Source: Corynespora cassiicola (taxonomy: Eukaryota > Ascomycota > Dothideomycetes > Pleosporales > Corynesporascaceae). From it: 64,000 nucleotides of DNA. A program made the position numbers and the translations under genes. The stretch lies in contig JAEUWY010000004.1 in assembly GCA_022059125.1 (NCBI GenBank), positions 3,100,001 through 3,164,000 on the forward strand, written 5' to 3'. Below the pieces are notes generated by a model that was given only the letters and a program-made list of their open reading frames with translations, had not been told where the DNA came from and ran no database searches. Positions 23,708 through 35,754 of the stretch are shown in pieces. Positions within the stretch are counted from its first letter, which is position 1, and each line of letters begins with the position of its first letter.

Positions 23708-24981
23708 ATGACCCTCTCCACGCGCCAGCCCTTTGCCGAGCTCGGCACCCCGAGGCTGCAGGCCCTCTCGAGTACCAAGAACAGGCAAAACGGTAAGAAC
23801 TGCACAACAGCCAGTCGGCCCGCCACCAGTCGCTAATCGCTTCGTTCCCAGCCGTCGCCAGCTTCTCCCCGTCCGCGCTTAAGCCCGCGCCGACTCCCAC
23901 CACCGGGAAGCGCCGTGCTGCTGCCGTCTTTGACGACCAGGACTCGGAGAATGTAGATCCCTCTGTCTTCAATTCGCCGACCAAGAAGTCAAAGACGGGC
24001 GATGGCTACACCAAGCCGTCTCGCTACTCGCTCACCGCTTTGCCGTCCCAATCTAGCCCGGCCAGCACTGGTTCGCCTGCCATCCCTTCTGTCCGCAAGG
24101 CCCTTTCCTCTCCCAACAGCAGCACGTCGACTCCCATTAGCCATAGCCGTGGATCCCCCAAGCACAAGCGTGTTGGTCTTCTCTCCAAGCGCCGTGTGTC
24201 CAGCTCTCCGTTCCGCCGTGTTGACCCGCCTACCTTTACCCAGAGCAGCCCGGCGCTGCCCTTTTCCATCGATGCAGCACTCAGCGGTACCATCCCCAGT
24301 TACACCCCCAAGCAGCCCATCAGTACTCCTGTCGTCACGCCCACGCCCACGCCCACGCCCGTCTCCGCGCTTGATGAATCCATGCCCAAGTCATGGTTCT
24401 TCGAGATTCACGAGGATACGCCCGAGCAGGAGGCTGCAAACCTAATGGAGCACTCCGCTGCTGTTCTCGACATCAGCTCCGATGATGACGTGGCGACGAA
24501 GAAGGTCCACGAAGAGCTCGAGCGTGGCAAGGAGAACATCCCTCCTCCTGATTTTGCCCTTGCCCAGCCCCGCAACGCATCGGTTGGTGCTACCCATGCC
24601 GATTACGTTAAGCTTCCGCGACTGAAAAGCATCGCCCAGGATGCCATGGATGAGGACCGCAGCCCACTGACCGATCTCCCACCTGCCAACTTCTACGGTG
24701 AAGGCCTCGATGCCACTTCATATGCTACTGTAGACGTCTCTCTCTCGAAACCTTCGGGCTTGTCCAAGGAATACGAGATCGACTGCTCAAGTGAAGAGAC
24801 TCCTGTGGAACAAGAGACTGCTCCTGCCGCACAGAAAAATGCTGCCAACAACAGCAAGAAGATTCAGAAACGTGCCGGAGAAGACGCCAGCGTTAAGGCT
24901 TCTGTTGCTACCCTAGACAGGGAAGTGCCTGCCCTTGATACCATTACCGAAGCCCCTCAGGTAGTGGCATCCGATCCATGA
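23708..24981 (+). CDS. Disordered nuclear-type protein with KEN box
   Basis: Two exons (23708-23792, 23852-24981) give 404 aa, almost wholly low-complexity and rich in Ser, Pro and Thr. I do not know a named family. Visible elements: LSTRQPFAELGTPRLQALS at the start; DDQDSENVDPSVFNSPTKKS at about 52-71; many SP/TP sites (TGSPA, RGSPK, VTPTP); a basic patch KHKRVGLLSKRR; a compact conserved-looking block SMPKSWFFEIHEDTPEQEA; and a KEN box in RGKENIPPP followed by acidic stretches. RKALSSPN is a weak D-box-like site. CDK-type SP/TP sites with KEN and D-box motifs suggest a cell-cycle protein removed by the anaphase-promoting complex; that is inference only. The initiator ATG is the first in frame after the leader. 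Confidence 0.75.
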
Positions 24982-26491
24982 ACGAGCAGTGCTATTTCCT
25001 CCGTTTTCTCCCGCACAAAGTCTGGTCACTGTAAATCCTGTTGTATACCCACCTGTATGTTGTCATTGGCATGCAGGAGTGCCCCTGCCCGACCAAGGAG
25101 AGAGGCCTGTGCTCCCAGTTGTGCATGCGCACACATAGAAGGAACGCCATCCTCACTCGATTCGGGTGAGCACTGCTCGCCACGATGCCTACCACTCGCC
25201 CCGCTGTGAGGGCCAGGCTCGCAGCATTCCACATGTTGCAATTCGTGCGCGTGGCTGCCATGTTTCCTTCTCCTACCCACTTTCCTACCTGCGACTGGTA
25301 GACCTAATAATCACCCTCGTCTCTCTCACCCTCACTCTCGGCACGAGACCACGATAGCGTCTGTTTGGTTGTTTCTTTGGAGTTCTGTTTCTGTCACTCG
25401 GTTAATCGTCTGAGCTCTGCTGTGCTATGCTTATCACGATGTCGACGGGTTTTGGCGTTCTTCACTGGTATTTTGTATCCCTTGATTGGGGCTTTGGCTT
25501 TATCTCTCTTCTTCCTGGTTTATTGATACCTTTTCGCTTCTCGATTACGGGCTTGGCGAAGATATGGTGCATGGGCACTTTCCTAGGAGGGGGTTTTGCT
25601 TTCTGTACAATGAGAGATTGAAAGGCTGGTGCAAATAGGAAAAGATTTTGAATTAACATCTTGAACTCTGGAATTGATAGTGGTGTGACGGGAAACTTGT
25701 CTAGTATGTGTGTGAGTTGATGGCCATGTTTACTTGGCCATGCAGCGATTGATTACATGCTACAGTCCCTGTACCGGGAAGAGCTGAGCACACGGCTGAA
25801 CAGCTCACGTCTTGTCAATGGAGACACTGTCAGCAGGCAGCCCTTTTCAATGCCACCTGTCTTCCCTATCCACACGCTCTGCTCCTGTCATGCCGTTCAT
25901 TTCCTCCCGTCTGTCTTCTCTACGCCATACCCCGAACTTTGCCACCGCCCCCTTTTGGCTCTACTTGTGATTGTACGCCAGCCAGCGAACTTGATTACAA
26001 CTCTCCGACACCTCACAATTTGTGCTTCTGGGCCATTAGTCAGTCCCCTTGGTGCTACAGTCAAAAATAAATAAATAGGAAAAACACCCCACGGTAGTAG
26101 CATTCCATACGACTCTTGCTTTCTTGCCCCATCTTCATCTCATCTATACCAGAACCCGACGTCAAGACTTTGCATCAGGCACAGAACAACAGTTTGTAGT
26201 AGCACGCTATATTGCAGAATGAAGGTACAGAAGTAGCAGCGTGCTGCCGGTTTGGGGTTTAAGGTTTCGACGGAAAAGACTGAAGCCAGGGACCAACTAA
26301 AGGAAATCATTAGGGCAGTGGACTTGCTCGCCCATACGCACATGAAACAACCGAAAAAGAATGCACAACAGAAATTGAGTATGAACACGCCATAGAAACC
26401 ACACCATTTACCACACCCAACCATACCAATCGCTACAGAGCCACTCGTCTTCGTTCATGTCTCGATCCACCGTTCCACCGAATGGATCAAT
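24982..26491. other. 1.5 kb convergent intergenic region
   Basis: This lies between a plus-strand and a minus-strand gene and therefore holds two 3' ends. Long T-rich and G/T-rich stretches are visible from 25370 to 25700. No coding frame is convincing. Confidence 0.45.
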
Positions 26492-28164
26492 CTAGAGCAT
26501 ATGCTCACCCAGCCTGGGTTTTCCGCCCTTCCAGTCATCGCGCTCATAGTATCGGAAGACGAGGTCGTATCCATCCAAATCATGGACAATACGATCAACG
26601 CGGCGGTAGCCTGGAATAGACTCCATCTTCTTGCTCTTGAGAGCGCTCTTGCTGATGGCTTCCTCGCCGGAGGGTTTTGCCTCGAAAACGGTGACGCTGA
26701 AGCGGCCGGGCTTGAAAATGCCAACGACATGCTCAACCACCTCGGCGGTTTCACGGCCGGTCTGGTGAGCAGGCACATTGGTCTCGAACGAGGCGTACGA
26801 GCACTGGGGCTCGGGGGTGACATGAACCGTGAAGTAGTGCGTAGCATCGGAGCCCTTCTTGGAGCCGATGGGGGCGCCACCGGGAGCAGGGACAACGCCA
26901 TTGGCAGAGAAACCGCATGGAGTGAAGAGGTAGGCATCGATGCGGGCGTCGGGATACTTGGACGTAGGGTACACATCGGATAGGCCGCAAGTCTCGGAGA
27001 CTACGGTGCCGAGGGTGTGGCCTTCAGTGGTCAACTCCTCGGGGAAGGTGAGATCATCCTCATCAGAGTTGAAGCCCGAGTGGTCAGATGACGTCTGCTC
27101 GAAGACATCGAAACTAGACTCGGAATGGGCGTGCGTGTTGGTGGCAGAGTTAAGAACGGTGGAGCCACCAAGGCTGTCGCACTTCTCCTCAGGAATAGAT
27201 CCGAGGGATTGAATGGCGTTCTTGCGAGCCTCACGAGCCTTTTGGAAAAAACGACCTTCCGCGACCGCACTCGCGTCCTCGAGATAGAACTGACGTGCAT
27301 TCTTCTCCTCGAGGTCAGTCATGAGAATTTCCAAAGTCTCATCTTCCTCCTCGTCCGTCAACTGCTCCGGGAGCAAACGCTGAGGGTGGCTCATGAACTT
27401 GGTCTCGGTCTCTTGAATGTCCATTTCCCGGTCGGGGCTGGGGGGTGGGGTAAGTTGAGTGTCCGGCCCAGTGATGTAGAGGTACCAGTGTTCGCCATTC
27501 ATCTTGCCAATCATATAAGCACTCCCACCTTGGAATCGCTGGTCCAAGTACCGCACTTCGTCGCGCCAGCTACGGTGGGGGCCGCGCTGTTGGTCCGGGT
27601 AGAGGAAATTCTTCCTGCTGTAGAAGACACGGTAGGGGGTGGCAGCAGCAGCGATTCCGCGGACAGGCTGAGCGGCTACGTGGGGGAAACCGGCATTGAG
27701 GGCAGCGATTTCCAACATGCGCGGAAGACCCCAGAGCAGAGTGGTGGTACCACAAGTCTTGAGAATGACCTTATGGGGGAACACGAACATACTGGATTCG
27801 GAGAGGAGATAGGCATCGACGTGCTCGGACTCAATGACGGAGAGGACCTTGCAGTTGACGAGATCGAGCATCTCCTTCCAGACCTCAGCGGAAACAGCCT
27901 TGAGACCCAGCGGGCCCGCCTGACCAGGCAGGTCGGTAGCGGAGGAGCTGAACCATACTTCTAGAAGCTTCTCGGGACCTGTATTGTTGTTAGCGCGGCG
28001 CATTCATGCGATTGGGGGGAAAGCAAACCCTCAAAGGCATTTGTGGAATCGAGGTCAATGGTCGCCTCCTTGTTGATTGTCAAATGCGGAGTTCCAATAT
28101 GCGGAGTCCCGGCATGCGAAGACGGAGACGCAGTGTAGTGCTTGGGGATCTCAGTGGTGACCAT
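26492..28164 (-). CDS. SPE2: S-adenosylmethionine decarboxylase proenzyme
   Basis: Two exons (28029-28164, 26492-27978; intron 50 nt) give 540 aa. The enzyme makes decarboxylated SAM, the aminopropyl donor for spermidine and spermine. The proenzyme cleaves itself at Glu-Ser in YLLSESSMFVFPHKVILKTC, turning that Ser into the pyruvoyl cofactor. The following CGTTTLLWGLP carries the catalytic cysteine. FEGPEKLLEVWF at the exon joint and MIGKMNGEHWYLYIT are also typical. The chain is longer than the animal form (about 330 aa) because of an acidic insert between about residues 240 and 350 (DEEEDETLEILMTDLEEKN) and an N-terminal extension. CSYASFETNVP and GVVPAPGGAP lie in the C-terminal half. I found no ATG in the first 200 nt upstream, so no uORF like that of mammalian AMD1 is apparent there. 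Confidence 0.96.
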
Positions 28165-29753
28165 CTCTTGATCGCGTAGTACCCAAGTACCAGGTGTCTA
28201 GGGTGCGGGGTTCAGGTTGTCGAGGTGCGTTGCCAGATCAGACAAGTTGGCTGTGTCGGCAGTGAAGCACAATCTGCCACCCAGACGAACAATGCGGTGC
28301 TCGCCTGAGAAGAGAAGGCCCACGGTGTGGTGAGGGCGAGAGGGCTGGCGTATGCCAGCTGCAGGGCAGGAGGTGGGGTGGAACGTCCGTAAAGGGCGTT
28401 AGGGAGGTCGGGCGGAGAGGGGAATAAACGAGGCTTTACGCCGGGAAATGTTGTCAGGCAGCTGCGGTCCTCGAACGACCAGATACCGATACCCTGGAGA
28501 AGTATCGGGTCCAGCAGACGAGGAGATCTGCTTGTATGGGGTATTTAAGGTGGGTAGACGGCGGTGGTGGTGGGAACGGGGGTGTAGGTCGTGTTATCTG
28601 GGCCTGGAGCATAGGGTCAGCCGGGTCGCGAGGGAGCTTCTCGAGCTGGACGAGGACGAGGGCACGGGAGGACACTCACTTGGCGGGCTTAGACAGGAAG
28701 CGTACCAGGTCCTCGCGACGCATGGAAAGACGGTTGAGGCGGCGGGAAGGCAGTCTGCGGGCTGTCACAGCCTATGCAGTGGTGTTGAGGGCCGGAAGTT
28801 GGTCTGCCAGCTTGACGGCCTCAGCGGGTGGACAGGTTGAGAGGGCAGTGACGGGCAATGGCTGTTGGGCAGCGGTCGCGGCTGTGTGCGGTGAGCGGTT
28901 TGTTTGGGATCGCGATGCTGCGGCGAGCGGGCAGCAGGCGGGCCGGGCAAATAGCGGGGCGGAAGCAGGGGCGCGAGGCGGTAGACGTACTGGAGAGAGG
29001 GTTGCGGGCCTCGAGCAAGGAGTATGGCTGGTGGTGGTGGTGGATATCAGGCACAGGGCAGACAGAGAGCTGTCGTGTGTAGAAATTCAGGTGCGGCGGG
29101 CGTGCGAGATTTTCTCTGGGCCACGACGTAACCGCCGCTTTGGGGCCATGTGGCTGGGCAGCCCGCCGGGGCACACGCGACATGCCGGCCGCGGCCAAAC
29201 TCCAAACGACAGACGCCAAACCGGGGCACTGTGTGTCTTCCATCCTGTTCCAAGGCACGGATCGACTAGCCGGGCAGCTCCCCCATCGTGGCCGCTGTCC
29301 ATGCTGCTCTGCGTTTGCTGCTGCACGCCGCCCAAGTTCCACCTTTCCAGGTACCCAGGTGCCTCTGTAAATGCCTCGTCACGCGTCACGCATCTCACGC
29401 ACACACACCAAGGAAACAGACTATATTATTACTCTTTGCTTGGTATTGGTGCTTTGCATCTGACAGCCTGTGCTGCGCCGGCCCTGTGTGTATCCCGATG
29501 GCGGCGCCCAAGGACGGAACCGCCGCATAACCAGCACACTATACCTGTGCCCAACAGCCCCCTTCCCTCCCTAGCCCAACCGTAAATTAAAAGCCATGGC
29601 ACATCGCAGCCTCCCGCCTGCAGCTCCCGCTACCACATGCCTCCGCCCTTGGGTCTTGCGCCGCCATATATGCGCATAGCGCTCCCACAATATACCTATA
29701 GCTGCCTTCGACGCAACTTATTCCTCGACGCCATCCCGCCTGCTGCTGCCGCT
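28165..29753. other. 1.6 kb intergenic upstream of SPE2
   Basis: The stretch lies between two minus-strand genes and should contain the SPE2 promoter and leader. A 349-codon plus-strand frame (28536-29585) is open but is Arg/Gly/Trp-rich, without motifs, in GC-rich DNA, so I do not call it a gene. Confidence 0.45.
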
Positions 29754-31780
29754 CTAACCTGCCTGGAGCGGAAGGTTGCCCATGGCCCGGTGCGACAGCA
29801 ATGTGCCGAAGCACTCGCGCACGTCGAGCACCACCAAGTCGGCCGCCTCCCATGCTGCCACTGTCGCCCGCCGTTGGTGTCGCTTCACCCATGCCAGGTT
29901 CCATGAGCTGGAGCCCCACATGACTGGCGGTGAAGTCGCTGCCTCGTTGTCCTTTTCCTCGCCGTGCTTGTTGTTGTTGCTGCTGCTGCGCGCCTGGAAC
30001 GACGAGATGCCCAGCGGAACCGTGCAATACGACATCTGGAACGGTGTGCCCGGGGAGCTGTCAGCGTGCGCCCGCCGCAGCCACCGCAGCGACCCTTCGG
30101 GCCCCGGGAGCCATTGGAGCTGCCGCATGTCAGTCAGCATCTTCTGTTCTCTTCTTGGCCCCTGCCTTGCATTCCTGCCTGGAAACCTACCATGGTCCAG
30201 TTGAGAATCTCCGTCGCCGACCACACGTAGTCCCCGGCATTCATCTCAGCCTCGCCTGGCGCGAGGAATGGTGAGCGCGAGCGTGGTCCGAGTTGTGTCT
30301 TCACCGGCAGTCGAGCGTGCATGATGTCCAGCATACTGGCGAGTAGACCTACTGGTGAGTCGCAGAGAGAAAAGGAGAGTGTTTGTGGCCGAAGTGAGTA
30401 GAAACGGGACAGTGTAGACCCCACCGCTGGTCGATGAGCATATAGTGGTACACTGCTAGCCCCTGACACATCCGGCGCTCTGGCCTTGGACCACTGAACT
30501 TCAGCTGGTGTATATCCAAAGCTTAGGAGCGGTATTCTAGCTCGCGTACATTTTGCGATCCGGTACTTGAGGAAAGGCAAGGGGCTCTGGGTGAAGCTAG
30601 GCTCGGTGAAGGAAGGGTTGGTCGTGTGCACTGCCAGACAGCTTTTTGGGTGGCTCAGGGCAATGGCCCTACATATGTTGAACCCCCTGTGTACTTTATC
30701 AACAGGCTCCTTTTTGTAAGAGAGAGTCGCCATGAGAAGACTTACCACCCTGATCCGTGGCATACATAGTACTCATAGCCCAGCCTTATCATCAGTTCAT
30801 GAAACAGCTTGGCTGTATCCCGCAGTCCAAAACCATCTTCCAGGCTTGCGTCACTGAATCCAAAGCCCGGTATGCTTGGTACAACGAGGTGGAAGGCTTG
30901 GTGAACACCCGTGCCGAAGCTTGGTAAGGTGTGAGGATCTACCAGCGCGTCTATGATCTTCTGTACTTCAATGAAGGACGACGGCCAGGAATGGCAGAAT
31001 AGAAGTGGAATGGCATTCTTGTCCTTTGAACATTTATGGATGAAGTGAACGCGTAGAGACTGCAAGGTGCCCGTGCCTAAGGTCGATGGGAGAGTGATGG
31101 TTGTGCGATACTGGGGAAGTGTTGAGTTGAAGAGCGCTTCTTGTGTTCGCCAATCGTAGTGTTCTAGCCTATATCGTGCTCAGTATATGGTTAATAGACG
31201 CGCTATAGGCATCACAATTTGAGATGGCGAGGACTGCATGGCAATATGCTTTGTATCCGCCATGATTCCAATTGTCTCAGGACTTGTTGGACCAATATGC
31301 GCTCTAGTGGGCAGAAAAAACCGTCCGTCCCAGACAACGGCCACAGCCAGGTTCGGACCAAACAGACCCGACTTAGGGATCGCAGACGTATCGTCACTTG
31401 ATTTTGATTTTGTTCCACTTACTGAACCATCCCAAACTTCACCACTCTGTCTCGACCCGTCCCTCTCTCCATACGATAGTATTTGACAAGCGGGTATCAA
31501 ACTTACCAATAGTCTAGTAATGGCTCCAACACTGACTTCGGGGTTCCCTGCACCCACTTTTGGTGCTCTGGTAACTCAATTTCGCGGGGCAGTCGGGTCA
31601 ATTGGAGTTTCTTGTTTGTCAGCTCCAGGTACCGCGACGAAACCTACATGTCAAGACGAGTCATTAGCTGCTTGGACGGTCGAACTGACTAGGAAGGGCC
31701 GAATGACCTACATGCATAGAGTACGGTTGAACAGTGTCAAGCTGTTCTTGGATATCGTTCAAGATCGAGGTACTAGGCAT
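29754..31780 (-). CDS. Epoxide-hydrolase-like alpha/beta hydrolase lacking the catalytic Asp
   Basis: Five exons (31712-31780, 31507-31643, 30746-31168, 30191-30686, 29754-30119) give 496 aa. The N-terminal EHN domain is clear: LQLTRLPREIELP, KWVQGTPKSVLEPLLDYW and LEHYDWRTQEALFN. The hydrolase core follows with IPLLFCHSWPSSFIEV, HLVVPSIPGFGFSD, IRLGYEYYVCHGSGWGFNIC, SLRPQTLSFSLCDSPVGLLA, TEILNWTM and LPGPEGSLRWLRRAH. Epoxide hydrolases of this group have HGWP and GGDWG; here they read HSWP (128-131) and GSGWG (207-211), so Gly209 stands where the nucleophilic Asp is expected. An active epoxide hydrolase is therefore doubtful. The tail contains an extra Asn/Lys stretch (SSSNNNKHGEE). Intron 2 is unusually long (31169-31506, 338 nt). 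Confidence 0.85.
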
Positions 31781-32263
31781 TCTGGGGGAAGCAAGAGGGA
31801 GGTTGCTCCGGCAGCAGCTGTATCCATGACAGGTTGGGGATTGCAAAACATCTGAGCATCGGCATTGTATAGCATTTCAAATGGGATTCCAAATGGCGAC
31901 ATTAGCATCAGACGATAAGACCCAAACAGTAAGGCCATGTCGATCAAGCTTGGAAATTGCGCGTCGTTTCGTGCCCGCGGGTCTAGAAGCACTTCGCGGA
32001 TTGTCTTGTGTTGCCGTTGGCTCTCGAGTCCCCCAGAAGATTTGGGAGGCAAAAGACAAATGCACAGCCACACAGTACGCCACACAGCTACTGCAAGCGA
32101 GGCGCGATCAGCATGGAGATTGTCCGGATACGTCAAATCCTCTCAGGCGTATTCCAGGAATACCAATCAGGTATCATTATTCTATTATATCGTGTATACC
32201 AAGGATAAACTGGCACTGTGGCCACCGCATGATCCTCATCTAGTGCCCCGGCATCACAATCGT
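31781..32263. other. Intergenic between the hydrolase and HID1
   Basis: This 483 bp stretch separates two minus-strand genes and should hold the hydrolase promoter. A minus-strand frame (31759-32136) overlaps the hydrolase start but matches nothing I know. Confidence 0.4.
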
Positions 32264-35162
32264 TTAAACATCCCTTACCGCTGTAGTTGCATTACCGCCA
32301 CCATTGACAGCACCCCTCGGCGACGCCTGAGCGGCTGGTCCTCTCAGATTGAGGCTTCCAATTCGCTGCACCAGGTTGCTTCCCACCGCATCCACCGCCC
32401 CCCGAGGGGCAAGAAGGGAAGGCGTCTGTGCAGCGGCCTCCTGGACCTTGAACAACCTTATACTAGTGCTGTTCCATACCCCAGCGGTGCCTCTAGAAAC
32501 AAGCATCTCTCCGGCAAATATTAGACCCCAGAGGAGTGACTCGTACCATCCTAGGGACAGGGGTGACCACTCAAACATGTGGACTTTGATAGGTGACGGT
32601 TCGATGCCACGTACTTCGGTTTCGCGGATCACCTCCAGGGCCGCCGCAGTGTCACTGGAGCTTCCAAGATTGGGAATCCTTGGAGCGAGCTCTGAAATCA
32701 ACATCAGGATGGTGTGGAGCGGCAACTCCGGAAGCCAACTCTCAATCTGGATAACAGTCAGTTTTGCCACCTTGAAGCTTAGCGCTACTGACCCATGAAG
32801 TCGATGGTGTGAAGAACTCATTTGAGCCCAGCGTGGGGGTTGCTACGCTACTGAGGCTTGTGGTACTGTTCTGTCTAGAGAAGGCGGGCTGTCCAACGGG
32901 CATCTTTCCTCGAGCCTTCTCTGACATGCCCCTCATTTGAAGAGGCACTGATTCATCTACTGATGATGCAATCGATGCGCTCCTGGATGCCCCGGGAGGA
33001 GACTGTAGCGGGGACCGCAATGGCTCAAGGGCCTGGGCATCTTCGGCGTCAGAGTCTTCGTCATCACCAATGGCGAATGCGTTGTTCTCCTCTGGCACGT
33101 TGCTTAAAGTGGGCGTCCTGGAAACAGTTGGGCTCCTTATGCTATCAAGAGAATCTGTCCTCCGTAGCTCTTCGCCATTCTCCTTCTTTGATTGATTTTG
33201 ACGCTCGATTTCTTCTTGCCCGCTCTCTAGCGTAAAGTCGCGTAATGCCTGGAACCGCTTCCGCGACCGTATGATGGCGTAAACAAGGTTGGGATTTGCT
33301 TGTAAAATTGTTAGGTCACATCTAAGAGCATACATAACTGCCTTTGCATCTTACCTTTGTGCTGATGCTCTATCATTGCGTTCAAAGCCTCAAGCAATGA
33401 CTGTAGTAGCGTGTGATTGTTCTCGTTGGCGAACAAGAAGCTGGGAGAAGACATTGATGCGAAAAGTTGAAGCAATTTGGAGCTCGGCGCACGCCCTAGG
33501 TTCTGTACATATGCGGCAATGTTGTTGATTATAGCAAGCAAGGCGGGGTATACGGGATCAAGTTTTCCTTTGCTTGTAGTGAGCAACGTGTATATCGACT
33601 GTGCTTTGTTAGTGCTATTTAATCAAAGAAAGACATTTCACCACTCACTGTGATCAAATAATCCGCATATGTCCCGTGAAAGTTAGGGATCCGTATGCTT
33701 GCAGGAAGCGACTCTTGTCCTTCGAAAGTCTTGTTCAGGCTTTTCCCAAAGTTGGCTTCAACACTCAAGGTTTGAAGAACCAATACACACATTCGAACCA
33801 GGCCTTGCTTAGTAGGGTCGTTGCGCTGATCAATGGCATAAAAGAGAACCAAGACAACAAAGTCATGGGCTCGATCGGTGTCTATGATGAAAGAGCGGAA
33901 TCGTTTGTTACACTGGAGAGCCTCCCAAAAGAGCATAATCATCTCGGGTGCCCAGGTCAATGACTTATGGCTTCCTGGTAGATATGACGAGGTGGCCTGG
34001 AGAGGCTGATTCAAGATTCTGGTCATTCCATCTACCAAGAACTGGAAGTCTTGAGGCCGGTGAAGACGACCTAGGAAGTACCGGAAGAAATTCCTTGGTG
34101 CAGGACCATTTCCAGGCTCGGGAATGGGGTAGAGGACGAGAACGAGGAGCAGCTGCAAGCAGTAGGTGACCAGTATCTGCTTCTGATCTTTGAATACTAC
34201 GTGGTCATAGGGCACGCGCCACGATGCTGGATTATACTTCAATGTCGTGTTAAGAAGCGAGCAAAGTACCGAGAGAACGACCTGCTTGTCGGGACATGTT
34301 GCCATGTATGTGATGGCCCTAACTCCCTTGACTGGCAATACGTCTGCGGGCATTCAGGGTCAGTGAACAGCCGGCGAAAAGTTGGGAATACGTACTAGAG
34401 GACATGTACATGGACTTGCTCGCCAATGTAAGCAATAGGCGTAGGATCTCGGTCCTGTTGTTCTCAAATTCTTTGGTGGTGGCCACGGGCGTATTGCACC
34501 CAACACCGCTTTGCCATATAGCATATGTCACCTTGTTTTTGCCGGGCGGCACCTTGGGCAATGTGAAGTCGGAAAAGAAGAGGAGGTCAATAAGGGTATC
34601 AATGATTTCCTCTGCAAGGGGTTTTGCCTTCTCAAACTCGGGTTCCTTGTCCACGGGCGTCTGGTCCGGATCTGCCTCGTCAAATATGACTTCTGCCCGC
34701 ACGAGCTGGCCTTTGCGGCTGCGCTTGCGTCGTGCGCCCCAGAAGAACTTGTCTTCCCAGGCATCCAGATGGTCTGCCTCGTAGATGAAGGGCAGAATGC
34801 GTGTGAGCACCCGTATGCAGTTGAGAGCGTCCCGCTCAGGTGCCAGCTCGGGGTCTGGGAAAGAGGGATGGTTGCGCAGGATGCACAGCCGCGAGGTGAC
34901 GGCGAGGATAAGGGTTTCTAGATTGGCCAGGTTGTTGTCGCGCGTGCGCCGTATGTCGGCAGGCGAGAAGAGCGAGAAGACATCTTCGGCGGATTCAGGG
35001 AGCGTCCAGAACTACGCATCATGTTAACCACGCTCCAGGGAAGAGACAGAGTGCAGGCGGCCTTACGCCAGTCCAGTAGTCGTCGTCGGCGGCAATCTGC
35101 TTGGGCTCTGAAAGGCGAAAGATGCCCTGCTTGAAGCTGAGTTTGGAGTCGGAGGCGCCCAT
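32264..35162 (-). CDS. HID1: HID1 family protein
   Basis: Six exons (35067-35162, 34396-35011, 33649-34343, 33355-33598, 32793-33298, 32264-32746; introns 46-56 nt) give 879 aa. HID1 is a peripheral Golgi/trans-Golgi protein acting in dense-core vesicle sorting in animals; the fission yeast homologue Ftp105 anchors a deubiquitinase at the Golgi. Support: the start MGASDSKLSFKQGIFRLSE, closely like animal HID1 and with Gly2 and Ser6 fitting N-myristoylation; DDDYWTGFWTLPESAEDVFS; RVLTRILPFIYEADHLDAWE; FFWGARRKR; LSVLCSLLNTTLKYNP; FRYFLGRLHRPQDFQFLVDG; and WAPEMIMLFWEALQCNKRF. A disordered Ser/acidic region (about 590-720) precedes the C-terminal ESWLPELPLHTILMLI. The last exon could be followed by a further small exon (GTAAGG at the stop region), which I cannot resolve. 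Confidence 0.93.
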
Positions 35163-35754
35163 TGGAATGCATGTCACATTAGATCTGCATTTCGCGGGAG
35201 AACGACGGCTGTGGTGGTGACGGCTTGGGTAGCTGTCCAGAGGCGGCAGTGCAAACAGGCCAAACAGGCAGCAATTTGGGCCGACGGGGCGGTGCACGCT
35301 CACATGCCGTCGCGACACCGAGGCGCGTCAAGGCATGCGGCTCTGGAAAGTCCGGGCCGGGCTCGCTTTCAAGGTTGGCTTTGACAAACATGGCCTAAGG
35401 CCCATATCGCAAGGCCGCAGACATGAGGCTCTCTGGAATCCGGTGCGTCCGTCTCGCTTCGTCTGCTCACGGCCTGCCCGTGCCTGTGGACGCCAGCGAG
35501 CACCGTCTCGCACCTTCCCCAGACTTGTGGCGCGAGCTGCTTACTAATCACGAGACATTGGAGCCTTGGACACTCGAGCCTCCGCCAAAGACGGACGTCT
35601 TTATCTCTCTCTCCCTCTCTTCCCTCCACGTCCAGCTCAACTGCTCGCCGTCCACAGTCCCTCCGCATCCGACCGGCCCATTCCCCTACTTCAAGCCTGC
35701 GCCCAGCCCCCTCTAGAGAACCAGCACGCCTCGATCCAGGCGAAGGCCGTCGCC
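35163..35754. promoter_or_regulatory. Divergent promoter region of HID1 and SSL2
   Basis: The 592 bp between two divergent genes must contain both promoters. The SSL2 side (35590-35750) is pyrimidine-rich. An open frame continues upstream of the SSL2 ATG to 35566 but has no ATG, so it is leader. No specific site is recognised. Confidence 0.4.

Noticed and set aside
28165..28380. Regulatory uORF upstream of SPE2 like mammalian AMD1
   Set aside because: No ATG on the minus strand in the roughly 200 nt upstream of the start codon.
28536..29585. 349-codon plus-strand open frame upstream of SPE2
   Set aside because: Arg/Gly/Trp-rich with no motif, shared with several overlapping frames on both strands in GC-rich DNA; it begins inside the probable SPE2 promoter.
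29776..30204. Plus-strand 142-codon frame
   Set aside because: Antisense shadow of the last hydrolase exon, which has clear family motifs on the minus strand.
31759..32136. Minus-strand 125-codon frame overlapping the hydrolase start
   Set aside because: Different frame from the hydrolase, no family match; the EHN domain begins with the ATG at 31780.
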